Shown piece by piece: positions 37,354-44,292 of a DNA stretch of 64,000 nucleotides. The position numbers and the translations under genes are program-made. Every line of letters begins with the position of its first letter. Within the stretch, counting starts at the first letter, position 1. The stretch is taken from positions 4,193,501 through 4,257,500 of the forward strand of contig NC_013037.1 in assembly GCF_000023125.1 (NCBI RefSeq), in the 5' to 3' direction. Source of the DNA: Dyadobacter fermentans DSM 18053. GTDB lineage: Bacteria; Bacteroidota; Bacteroidia; Cytophagales; Spirosomataceae. The notes beneath the pieces were generated by a model. The model ran no database searches, was not told the DNA's origin, and was given only the letters and a program-made list of their open reading frames with translations.

Positions 37354-37803
37354 TCAGTTGTTTTCTTCCCATGGGGCCTTGCCAGCCACGGTGATACCCA
37401 TACTACGAGCCGTTCCCGCGATCATTTTCATAGCAGACTCTACGGTGAAGCAGTTCAGGTCGGGCATTTTAGTTTCAGCGATCGTTTTAACTTGATCCCA
37501 TGAAACTGATCCTACCTTCACACGGTTTGGCTGAGCCGAACCTGTCTTTACTTTTGAGGCTTCCAGAAGAAGAATAGCGGCCGGGGGGGTTTTGATGACG
37601 AAGTCGAAAGACTTGTCTTTGTAGTATGTAATAACTACCGGCAATACCACACCCATTTTATCCTGGGTACGGCCATTGAACTGCTTGCAAAACTCCATGA
37701 TATTCAAACCCTTCGATCCTAGTGCAGGACCAATCGGAGGTGATGGGTTGGCTTGGCCACCTTTCACCTGCAGTTTGACGTATCCACCTATTTCTTTTGC
37801 CAT
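37354..37803 (-). CDS. rplK: Large ribosomal subunit protein uL11
   Basis: 149 residues. The Pro-rich N-terminal domain with [20 protein letters not shown] and the rRNA-binding C-terminal domain ([12 protein letters not shown]) are both intact. L11 sits at the GTPase-associated centre and takes part in the stringent response through RelA. Located between nusG (75-base gap) and rplA in the standard order. Confidence 0.97.
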   Translation of the reverse strand: MAKEIGGYVKLQVKGGQANPSPPIGPALGSKGLNIMEFCKQFNGRTQDKMGVVLPVVITYYKDKSFDFVIKTPPAAILLLEASKVKTGSAQPNRVKVGSVSWDQVKTIAETKMPDLNCFTVESAMKMIAGTARSMGITVAGKAPWEENN

Positions 37804-37878
37804 TGTTTTGGAATTTGTCGGTTCATTGATTGACTAGCGGTTAACATGCAGTTGGAAGCCTACCTGCCCGCTATTCGA

Positions 37879-38433
37879 TCAACTATCCTTTTCTACTTGT
37901 GCGTAACTGAGTTCCACGGGTGTATTACGCCCGAATATTTTTACAACTACATTGAGTTTTTTCTTCTCATCGAACACTTCTTCCACCAGACCGATGAATC
38001 CGCTGAACGGACCATCCACCACTTTCACGGTTTCGCCTTTGATGAAAGACATGCTTGGCGCTTCTTCGTGCTGTTCCGCTTCGTCGACCTTACCGAGAAT
38101 GCGGTTAATTTCTGACTGACGCAATGGAACTGGCACTTTGGAGTTTCCTTCGGCATTGCCCAGGAAACCGATTACGCCGGGGATACTTGTAATAATGTGC
38201 AGAACCTCCCCCTTGGACAGATCGGCTGAAATGATAATATAGCCGGGAAAAAAGTTCTTTTCCCTTACACGCTTCTTACCGTTGCGCATTTCATAAATCT
38301 TCTCGGAAGGGATCAGGATTTGCGGAACGAATTCGTTTAGTTTCTGGCGTGTGATTTCATTTTCAATGTAAGACTTGATTTTCTTCTCTTGTCCCGACAC
38401 TGCTCTTAATACAAACCAATTTAGACTACTCAT
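37879..38433 (-). CDS. nusG: Transcription termination/antitermination factor NusG
   Basis: 184 residues. N-terminal NGN domain (LNWFVLRAVSGQEKKIKSYI ... KKRVREKNFFPGYIII) binds RNA polymerase; C-terminal KOW domain (KGETVKVVDGPFSGFIGLVEEV) contacts Rho or ribosomal protein S10. It couples transcription and translation. Lies 41 bases after secE in the conserved secE-nusG-rplK order. Confidence 0.97.
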   Translation of the reverse strand: MSSLNWFVLRAVSGQEKKIKSYIENEITRQKLNEFVPQILIPSEKIYEMRNGKKRVREKNFFPGYIIISADLSKGEVLHIITSIPGVIGFLGNAEGNSKVPVPLRQSEINRILGKVDEAEQHEEAPSMSFIKGETVKVVDGPFSGFIGLVEEVFDEKKKLNVVVKIFGRNTPVELSYAQVEKDS

Positions 38434-38474
38434 ACCTTTCAGGGGGTTATCTTACCTCTACAATAAAAATAGCC

Positions 38475-38666
38475 TTAGAAAGACTGGTAAAACAGTTTCA
38501 GTGCGTTCTCGAAAACGAGATCCATTACACCTACCACGAAGGCAAAAATGAGCGAACCTACAAGCACCAGTGTGGTGTTGGCTTGCAGCTCGTTGAAAGG
38601 CGGCCATGTAACATGTTGGGTCATTTCTTCCCAGGACGCTTTCAAAAAAGAAGTAAATTTTTCCAT
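38475..38666 (-). CDS. secE: Preprotein translocase subunit SecE
   Basis: 63 residues with one transmembrane helix (about 30-50, TTLVLVGSLIFAFVVGVMDL) preceded by the amphipathic segment FLKASWEEMTQHVTWPP, which is the SecE signature. It clamps SecY in the inner-membrane translocon. Single-helix SecE is usual outside the gamma-proteobacteria. It starts 19 bases after tRNA-Trp and is probably on the same transcript. Confidence 0.95.
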   Translation of the reverse strand: MEKFTSFLKASWEEMTQHVTWPPFNELQANTTLVLVGSLIFAFVVGVMDLVFENALKLFYQSF

Positions 38667-38685
38667 TTCACCTTATCGATTTATG

Positions 38686-38756
38686 CACGGGTGGAGAGAT
38701 TCGAACTCCCATCAACGGTTTTGGAGACCGCTATTCTACCCTTGAACTACACCCGT
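38686..38756 (-). tRNA. tRNA-Trp (anticodon CCA)
   Basis: Minus-strand cloverleaf: acceptor acgggtg/cacccgt with discriminator G, anticodon stem gcggt/accgt and loop ctccaaa with anticodon CCA, T-loop ttcgaat. No encoded CCA end. It lies between tuf and secE, a conserved place in many bacteria. Confidence 0.95.
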
Positions 38757-38784
38757 TTATCGTGCAATTACCCATTCGGGGCTG

Positions 38785-38814
38785 CAAAGATACGAAAATC
38801 TTTACAAAAAACAA
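38785..38814 (-). promoter_or_regulatory. Internal promoter for tRNA-Trp-secE-nusG-rpl
   Basis: On the minus strand, TTG (38812-38814), exactly 19 bases, then TATCTTTG (38785-38792). The start point would fall about 20 bases before tRNA-Trp. The -33 part lies inside the left arm of the tuf terminator, so stop and restart are interleaved. Confidence 0.6.
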
Positions 38815-38843
38815 GTGCATTCCAAAAGAAATGCACTTGTTTT
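38808..38843 (-). terminator. Intrinsic terminator after tuf
   Basis: aaaacaagtgcat / atgcacttgtttt, 13-bp stem with a 10-base loop, followed on the minus strand by TTTTTTG. It begins 17 bases after the tuf stop. Confidence 0.85.
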
Positions 38844-38859
38844 AATATTGCTATCTTGA

Positions 38860-40047
38860 TTAGTCAAGAATTTCAGTTACCTGACCAGCACCTACGGTAC
38901 GTCCACCTTCACGGATCGCGAAACGAAGACCTTTTTCCATAGCGATTTTGTTGATCAGCTTCACTTCGATAGTGATGTTGTCACCTGGCATAACCATTTC
39001 AACACCAGCAGGAAGTGTAATTTCACCTGTCACGTCAGTGGTACGGAAGTAGAACTGAGGACGGTATTTGTTAAAGAATGGAGTGTGACGTCCACCTTCT
39101 TCTTTCGACAGTACGTAAACTTCACCTTTGAAGTGCAAGTGAGGCTTCACTGAGCCTGGTTTACAGATAACCATACCACGACGGATATCAGTTTTGTCGA
39201 TACCACGGAGAAGGAGACCTACGTTGTCACCAGCTTCACCACGGTCAAGGATTTTGCGGAACATCTCAACACCAGTTACTACTGATTTAAGACCTTCTGC
39301 ACCCATACCAAGGATATCAACAGCTTCGCCAGAGTTGATCACACCACGCTCAATACGACCAGTTGCAACAGTACCACGACCAGTGATCGAGAATACGTCT
39401 TCAACAGGCATCAAGAAAGGAAGATCAGTCATACGTGGAGGAATTGGAATCCAGGTATCAACAGCTTCCATCAGGTCTTCGATAGTTTTAACCCACTTAG
39501 GCTCGCCGTTCAGACCACCCAAAGCAGATCCCTGGATTACAGGAATGTTGTCACCATCGAATTCGTAGAAGCTAAGAAGCTCACGGATCTCCATCTCAAC
39601 GAGTTCAAGAAGTTCCGGATCATCCACCATGTCCACTTTGTTCATGAACACAACAAGCTGAGGAACACCTACCTGACGAGCCAGAAGGATGTGCTCACGA
39701 GTTTGTGGCATTGGACCGTCAGTAGCAGCAACCACGATGATTGCGCCGTCCATCTGAGCAGCACCAGTTACCATGTTCTTCACGTAGTCAGCGTGACCTG
39801 GGCAGTCAACGTGCGCATAGTGACGGTTGGCTGTCTGGTATTCTACGTGAGAAGTGTTGATTGTGATACCGCGCTCTTTTTCTTCAGGAGCATTGTCGAT
39901 TGAAGAAAAGTCGCGTTTCTGTGCAAAACCTTTATCAGCCAACACAGTTGTAATCGCCGCTGTAAGGGTAGTTTTACCGTGGTCAACGTGCCCGATAGTA
40001 CCAATATTTACGTGGGGTTTCGAGCGGTCAAACGTCTCTTTTGCCAT
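38860..40047 (-). CDS. tuf: Elongation factor Tu
   Basis: 395 residues. GTP-binding motifs: G1 GHVDHGKT (19-26), G3 DCPGH and G4 NKVD, plus the C-terminal domains ending [10 protein letters not shown]. It delivers aminoacyl-tRNA to the ribosome. It is preceded by tRNA-Tyr, tRNA-Gly and tRNA-Thr, as in the classic tRNA-tufB operon, and followed by a terminator and then tRNA-Trp-secE. Only one tuf copy lies in the window. Confidence 0.99.
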   Translation of the reverse strand: MAKETFDRSKPHVNIGTIGHVDHGKTTLTAAITTVLADKGFAQKRDFSSIDNAPEEKERGITINTSHVEYQTANRHYAHVDCPGHADYVKNMVTGAAQMDGAIIVVAATDGPMPQTREHILLARQVGVPQLVVFMNKVDMVDDPELLELVEMEIRELLSFYEFDGDNIPVIQGSALGGLNGEPKWVKTIEDLMEAVDTWIPIPPRMTDLPFLMPVEDVFSITGRGTVATGRIERGVINSGEAVDILGMGAEGLKSVVTGVEMFRKILDRGEAGDNVGLLLRGIDKTDIRRGMVICKPGSVKPHLHFKGEVYVLSKEEGGRHTPFFNKYRPQFYFRTTDVTGEITLPAGVEMVMPGDNITIEVKLINKIAMEKGLRFAIREGGRTVGAGQVTEILD

Positions 40048-40210
40048 GACTTAAGTACGCTTAAAATTAAAAGTTATTACGAATTTATTATACACTACTA
40101 ATTGATCCTGCTGGCTTTACTGCAATCAAACACCGCAATCGTTACCAAACCAGGATCAAACCATCGCAGGCCAGCCTGCATTTTCGAATCTTACAGATTC
40201 AAAATTTCTG

Positions 40211-40282
<72 letters not shown>

Positions 40283-40312
40283 ATTGTTACTAAAAGCATT
40301 CTTGTTAGAACC

Positions 40313-40361
40313 AAAAAGCGATTAGCGAAAGTTATCTATTGAATGTTTTCGCTAATCGCTT
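40313..40361 (-). terminator. Terminator-like hairpin between tRNA-Gly and tRNA-Thr
   Basis: aagcgattagcgaaa / tttcgctaatcgctt, a perfect 15-bp stem with a 16-base loop, followed on the minus strand by TTTTTGG. Geometry fits an intrinsic terminator or attenuator inside the tRNA-tuf transcript; a processing signal is the alternative. Confidence 0.6.
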
Positions 40362-40379
40362 CGATGATGCTTCTAATGG

Positions 40380-40452
40380 AGCGGAAGACGAGGTTCGAAC
40401 TCGCGACCTATAGCTTGGAAGGCTATCGCTCTACCAGCTGAGCTACTTCCGC
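40380..40452 (-). tRNA. tRNA-Gly (anticodon TCC)
   Basis: Minus-strand cloverleaf: acceptor gcggaag/cttccgc, discriminator T, anticodon stem atagc/gctat, loop cttccaa with TCC, T-loop ttcgaac. No encoded CCA. Confidence 0.95.
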
Positions 40453-40515
40453 ATTTGTTTTCGTCTTTTACCTCAAAAACTGGCTTAATTGAAGCTTTTT
40501 CTCAGACTCAAACTG

Positions 40516-40598
40516 TGGGGGCGGATGGATTCGAACCACCGAAGACATAAGTCAGCAGATTTACAGTCTGCCCCATTTGGCCACTCTGGTACACCCCC
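40516..40598 (-). tRNA. tRNA-Tyr (anticodon GTA)
   Basis: 83 bases with the long variable arm of a class II tRNA. Acceptor gggggtg/cgccccc (one G-T pair), discriminator A, anticodon stem gcaga/tctgc, loop ctgtaaa with GTA, T-loop ttcgaat. First gene of the tRNA-tuf-rpoBC supercluster. Confidence 0.95.
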
Positions 40599-40651
40599 AG
40601 ACAACATTTCAACACAAGCGTGAAAACCGTTTGTTTCACAATTTGGAGTCG

Positions 40652-40682
40652 CAAAATTATACCCATTTTTTAGATTCTCAAA
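40652..40682 (-). promoter_or_regulatory. Main promoter of the tRNA-tuf-secE-rpl-rpoBC supercluster
   Basis: On the minus strand, TTTG (40679-40682), exactly 19 bases, then TAATTTTG (40652-40659): a perfect match to the Bacteroidota consensus. Transcription would begin near 40645, about 45 bases before tRNA-Tyr. Confidence 0.75.
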
Positions 40683-40708
40683 TTCTTTTGAAAAATTTTT
40701 GAAAAAAA

Positions 40709-40747
40709 ATGCGGGCTGGAATCAAAAACTGCGATTCCAGCCCGCAT
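40709..40747 (-). terminator. Intrinsic terminator of the sigma/anti-sigma/OMP operon
   Basis: atgcgggctggaatc / gattccagcccgcat, a 15-bp perfect stem followed on the minus strand by TTTTTTTT, 15 bases after the outer-membrane protein stop. Confidence 0.9.
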
Positions 40748-40761
40748 GGGCACTTTTTGAC

Positions 40762-41880
40762 TTAAAACAATCTCACGCCAAAACTCAACATACGCACCGA
40801 CGGGCCGCGGTTGGCTTCGAAAAGATAGTTTAAATCGTAGTTCACAAAGAAGTCAGGAAAGTTACGGATACCGATTTCGGCCGCCAGGCCATAGCGCAAA
40901 TCTTCGATGTAAAAATTACGTCGGTCGTGGTCCACATCCTTTGTGCCCACCTTGCGGACCTTCGTGTAGCTGCCCAGGCGATAGCCTCCGTAGGCACCCG
41001 CGCTGATGTACGAAATGAATGATCTTGAAAAACTTAGCGTGGGCATGACCGACAGGTTTACGTAGGGCACGACCAGCTTCGATTTCCTCACCTCCACCTC
41101 CTGATTGTTATCGTCCGTCACCAGCGGGAACTCCACGCCGTCCTCCGTTTTGATGATCGTATTATTGCCATCGTACATCATGTTGTACCAGGAGAAATCG
41201 ACTCCGAAATCCAGCGTGAACCTCGCATTTTTCCCTCGGACCACATTCGCACTCGCCACATAGCCGAGGCTTACATACCGCGAGCCGAACGGTTTGAGGT
41301 CATAATCGTCCTTGTTGAAACCCGGCGTTGCTTCGTTGGTGCCATAGGTATTCAGCCCGAATGCCACATTGAAACCCTTCCGCGGGCTTGATCCGCCCCA
41401 TGATTTGCGGTGGAAACGCTTGCCGATGCGCCGGTATGTCGAATCCGAAGCAACGACCTCTTCCCCATCTTTCACTTCGACGCCATTGCCGTCGATCGAA
41501 ACGCGCGTGTCGCCGTCCTTGATGTGGATGCCGCGAAGCCCGATTCTGACGTAATCCTTCTCGCTGGCGTCCGTGGGGTCTTTCAGGTATTTGTTTCCGT
41601 TAAATTCCTCCCGTAGAAACGTTGTATCGGCCTGGGTGCTGTCCAGCCTTACTTTCAGGTCTTTCAGCAGCGCATTCAAATCATACTTCATGATTTTTTC
41701 CAACTCCTGCCGGTTTTCACCGTAAATGATCAGCCTCGTTTTGTGCCCGAATGTGACGATGATCGAATCCTTGTCGCCGGCTTCGCTGCGAACCCGTTCT
41801 GCATTCGATTTCAACGAACCTGCGTGCGCGCCAATGGCCAGCAATACCAGCATTGCCATTGCATATATTCTACTTTTCAT
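40762..41880 (-). CDS. Outer-membrane beta-barrel protein of an ECF-sigma operon
   Basis: 372 residues. Signal peptide MKSRIYAMAMLVLLAIGAHA. An N-terminal periplasmic part of about 150 residues (FGHKTRLIIYGENRQELEKIMKYD, later IRGLRGIHIKDGD-like strands) precedes a probable barrel with aromatic-ended strands (GYVASANVV, FTLDFGVDFSWYNMMY, ISYISAGAYGGYRLG) ending MLSFGVRLF. No known domain beyond the barrel. It starts 11 bases after the anti-sigma-like gene and shares its terminator, so it is the third gene of the sigma operon. It may be a target or sensor of envelope stress (inference). Confidence 0.75.
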   Translation of the reverse strand: MKSRIYAMAMLVLLAIGAHAGSLKSNAERVRSEAGDKDSIIVTFGHKTRLIIYGENRQELEKIMKYDLNALLKDLKVRLDSTQADTTFLREEFNGNKYLKDPTDASEKDYVRIGLRGIHIKDGDTRVSIDGNGVEVKDGEEVVASDSTYRRIGKRFHRKSWGGSSPRKGFNVAFGLNTYGTNEATPGFNKDDYDLKPFGSRYVSLGYVASANVVRGKNARFTLDFGVDFSWYNMMYDGNNTIIKTEDGVEFPLVTDDNNQEVEVRKSKLVVPYVNLSVMPTLSFSRSFISYISAGAYGGYRLGSYTKVRKVGTKDVDHDRRNFYIEDLRYGLAAEIGIRNFPDFFVNYDLNYLFEANRGPSVRMLSFGVRLF

Positions 41881-41891
41881 GGCTCAATAGA

Positions 41892-42761
41892 TTACAGTTT
41901 TCTCTTGTCTTTAGGGTGATCTCTTTCATTACTTCTTTCATCCTTGCCGCGCAGGCGATCGTCCACGCGCGCCACCAGATTTTTTGGATTAAAACCCACT
42001 TCCTCCCAATCGACCTTCTCGCCGGCCCTTGCGTTTTTGAGCTGGCGGAAAACCCTTGCAAAACGGGTATTACGTGGTTTCTCTTCCGGTTCAATAGCGC
42101 CGGTCTCCACCGCCACGACGATCGTCCGCGTCGGTTCAGGCTCCGGCTTATTTACCCGACTAACAGCTGGCTCATCGGGCAAAGTCTTGATTCCCTGCGT
42201 CACAGGGTTATGAATAGGTTCCGGCTGGATCGCATTTACCACAGCCGACGGTTTCTCAGTCAAAGCGCTAACCGGCCCTTGCTGAATTTCCTCATGCTCG
42301 TCTACCGGCGTTTTGGCTATTTGTTCCGCGGCTTTTGGCCTTGCGGTTTTTTCCAAAACGGGCGCAGCCTTTTTCAACTCCTTCTGCACATTGGCCGTCT
42401 CGTCATTTTTATATTGGGTTGCTGCTAACTGTTCCAGCGGAGCATTTAACTTTTCCACCGGAGCAGCCACCGAGTCAAACGAAGGTACTTTTTTCGAAGC
42501 AGCCGGTGCAGTTTTAATCTCGGCAACGACCTTCCGGTTATCGATTCCCGGTGAAGCATTCTGCTGATTCTGCCAAACCAGGTAACCTCCCATCACCGCC
42601 GCAGCCACACCGGCCGCCGCATACCAACCCCACACAATCGGACGCCGCACAGGACTTGCCGATTGTTTTTCCTGAATTTTCAGCCACGCATTTTCCGAAG
42701 GCGTTCTTTCCAATCCTTCGAGTTTGCGCTTGAAAAGATCATCAACAGGATGCTTTTTCAT
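41892..42761 (-). CDS. Putative anti-sigma factor, single-pass membrane protein
   Basis: 289 residues. The N-terminal segment DDLFKRKLEGLERTPSENAWLKI resembles the D-x2-F-x2-KL-x3-E-x2-P-x3-AW pattern seen in sigma-linked proteins of Bacteroidota. A single membrane helix follows (about 46-63, WYAAAGVAAAVMGGYLVW), then about 150 low-complexity residues rich in Pro, Lys, Ala and Val, and a charged end (GEKVDWEEVGFNPKNLVARVDDRL). No zinc-binding anti-sigma motif is present. Its start overlaps the sigma gene by 20 bases, the usual arrangement for an anti-sigma factor. The role is inferred from position and topology. Confidence 0.65.
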   Translation of the reverse strand: MKKHPVDDLFKRKLEGLERTPSENAWLKIQEKQSASPVRRPIVWGWYAAAGVAAAVMGGYLVWQNQQNASPGIDNRKVVAEIKTAPAASKKVPSFDSVAAPVEKLNAPLEQLAATQYKNDETANVQKELKKAAPVLEKTARPKAAEQIAKTPVDEHEEIQQGPVSALTEKPSAVVNAIQPEPIHNPVTQGIKTLPDEPAVSRVNKPEPEPTRTIVVAVETGAIEPEEKPRNTRFARVFRQLKNARAGEKVDWEEVGFNPKNLVARVDDRLRGKDERSNERDHPKDKRKL

Positions 42762-43332
42762 AGTCTACTTTTTTTTTATAATCATTCTGCCATTCCGCCA
42801 CCATCTTCTGCAATAATGCGCGGGCGCGGTGCAACTGTGATTTCGATGTACTTTCGGTAATGCCCAGCATTTGGGCAATTTCAATGTGTGCGTAACCTTC
42901 AATCGCATACAGGTTAAAAACCGTGCGATAGCCGACTGGCAGCGATTCGATCAGTGCCATCAGCTCTTCCGTTTCCAGGTTTTGGTCGGCGTGGATATAA
43001 TCGGGGATGTTATTGGCTTCGTCGGAAATATTGTCTTCCAGAATCCGCTTCTGTTTCCGCAAATATCCCAGCGACTCGTTCACCATAATCCTCCTGATCC
43101 ACCCTTCGAAACTCCCCTCTCCGCTGAACTGGTTTATTTTTTCAAAAACCCTTAAAAATCCTTCCACCATCACATCCTCAGCCGCCATATCGTCGCATAC
43201 ATAGCGGAAGCACAAAGCCAGCATTCTGTTGCTGTACTTGTCGTAAAGCTGTCGCTGCGCCTTCGGATCTTCCTTCCTGAGGGCTTTGACGAGCTGTGCT
43301 TCCTGGCTAAATAATGCTAAAATTCGACCCAT
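42742..43332 (-). CDS. ECF-type RNA polymerase sigma factor
   Basis: 196 residues from the ATG of MGRILALFSQEAQL; 34 further upstream codons are open but do not resemble the family. Region 2 covers about residues 25-95 (LYDKYSNRMLALCFRY ... AEDVMVEGFLRVFEKI ... FEGWIRRIMVNESL); region 4 covers about 125-185 (LPVGYRTVFNLYAIEGYAHIEIAQMLGI, TESTSKSQLHRAR). It directs RNA polymerase to alternative promoters. It leads an operon with the anti-sigma-like and outer-membrane genes, suggesting envelope-signal control. It is divergent from murI with 131 bases between starts. Confidence 0.92.
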   Translation of the reverse strand: MGRILALFSQEAQLVKALRKEDPKAQRQLYDKYSNRMLALCFRYVCDDMAAEDVMVEGFLRVFEKINQFSGEGSFEGWIRRIMVNESLGYLRKQKRILEDNISDEANNIPDYIHADQNLETEELMALIESLPVGYRTVFNLYAIEGYAHIEIAQMLGITESTSKSQLHRARALLQKMVAEWQNDYKKKVDYEKASC

Positions 43333-43413
43333 TCTAATTGGTGGTTTCGACAGCAAGATGCGCATTCCAACGCGTGAGGTTGCGTGTGCGGGGAAAGTTT
43401 TTTGATATTTTTT

Positions 43414-43421
43414 TAGCTTTG
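43414..43421 (+). promoter_or_regulatory. Putative -7 element of murI
   Basis: TAGCTTTG matches TAnnTTTG and would give a leader of about 36 bases before the ATG at 43464. No convincing -33 element. Confidence 0.35.
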
Positions 43422-43463
43422 ATGCGAATATCACTCATTGACCACCAAAAGGACATTTCCACA

Positions 43464-44273
43464 ATGCTCGACTCCTCTGCGCCCATCGGTATTTTCGACA
43501 GCGGGATCGGCGGTATGACCGTCGCCAGTGCCGTTACCAAGCTGCTTCCCCAGGAAAACACCATCTATTTCGGCGACACGGCGCATTTGCCCTACGGCGA
43601 CAAGTCGACGGCAGCCATTCAGGCCTATTCGATCAAGATCTGCAACATGCTTTTACAGCAAAACTGCAAGCTGATCCTCATCGCCTGCAACTCCGCGTCC
43701 GCGGCCGCCTACGAGCTCGTTCGCGAATACGTGGGAAGCAAGGCAAAGGTTTTGAACGTGATTGATCCGGTGGTGGATTATGTGAAGGAGCATTATGAAG
43801 GCAAAACGATCGGGCTGATCGGTACCAAGCAGACGGTCCTTTCCAATGTTTATAAAAAGAAAGTGGACGCGCTGGACCGCAACATCCATTTGAAATCACT
43901 GGCCACACCGCTGCTGGCGCCGATGATCGAAGAAGGCTTTTTTGACAATAATATCAGCGAAAGCGTGATTGCCAATTATCTATCGGATGCTTCGCTCGAT
44001 GGCATAGAGGCATTGATACTCGGGTGCACGCATTATCCGCTTATCAAAACCCAAATCCGCAAATTCTACGGCGAAGCAATTGAAACGCTGGACACCTCCG
44101 AAATCGTCGCCCGCTCGCTGAAAGCGTGGCTCGAACAGCATTACCTCATCAATGAGAAAGGCGAAGGTAAGCGGCAGTTTTATGTTTCGGATTATACCTT
44201 ATCGTTCGAGCAATCGACCAACATTTTCTTTGGCCGACAGATCCAGTTGGAGCATTACCCGCTTTGGGAATAA
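43464..44273 (+). CDS. murI: Glutamate racemase
   Basis: 269 residues from the ATG of MLDSSAPIGIFDSG, which gives normal family length; the frame is open 42 codons further, but that part runs into the sigma promoter region. A purine-rich AAAAGGA lies 11 bases upstream. Catalytic cysteines are Cys75 (ACNSAS) and Cys188 (GCTHYPL), with the substrate loops FDSGIGG and FGDTAHLPYG. It makes D-glutamate for peptidoglycan in the cytoplasm. It stands alone between the sigma operon and the GH106-like gene, with no obvious terminator. Confidence 0.96.
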   Translation: MLDSSAPIGIFDSGIGGMTVASAVTKLLPQENTIYFGDTAHLPYGDKSTAAIQAYSIKICNMLLQQNCKLILIACNSASAAAYELVREYVGSKAKVLNVIDPVVDYVKEHYEGKTIGLIGTKQTVLSNVYKKKVDALDRNIHLKSLATPLLAPMIEEGFFDNNISESVIANYLSDASLDGIEALILGCTHYPLIKTQIRKFYGEAIETLDTSEIVARSLKAWLEQHYLINEKGEGKRQFYVSDYTLSFEQSTNIFFGRQIQLEHYPLWE

Positions 44274-44292
44274 TGCATCACATATTAATGCA

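Noticed and set aside
40104..40158. tgatcctg ... caggatca pairing upstream of tuf as a riboswitch
   Set aside because: Only 8 bp over a long distance, with no known riboswitch core and no terminator or start-site occlusion visible.
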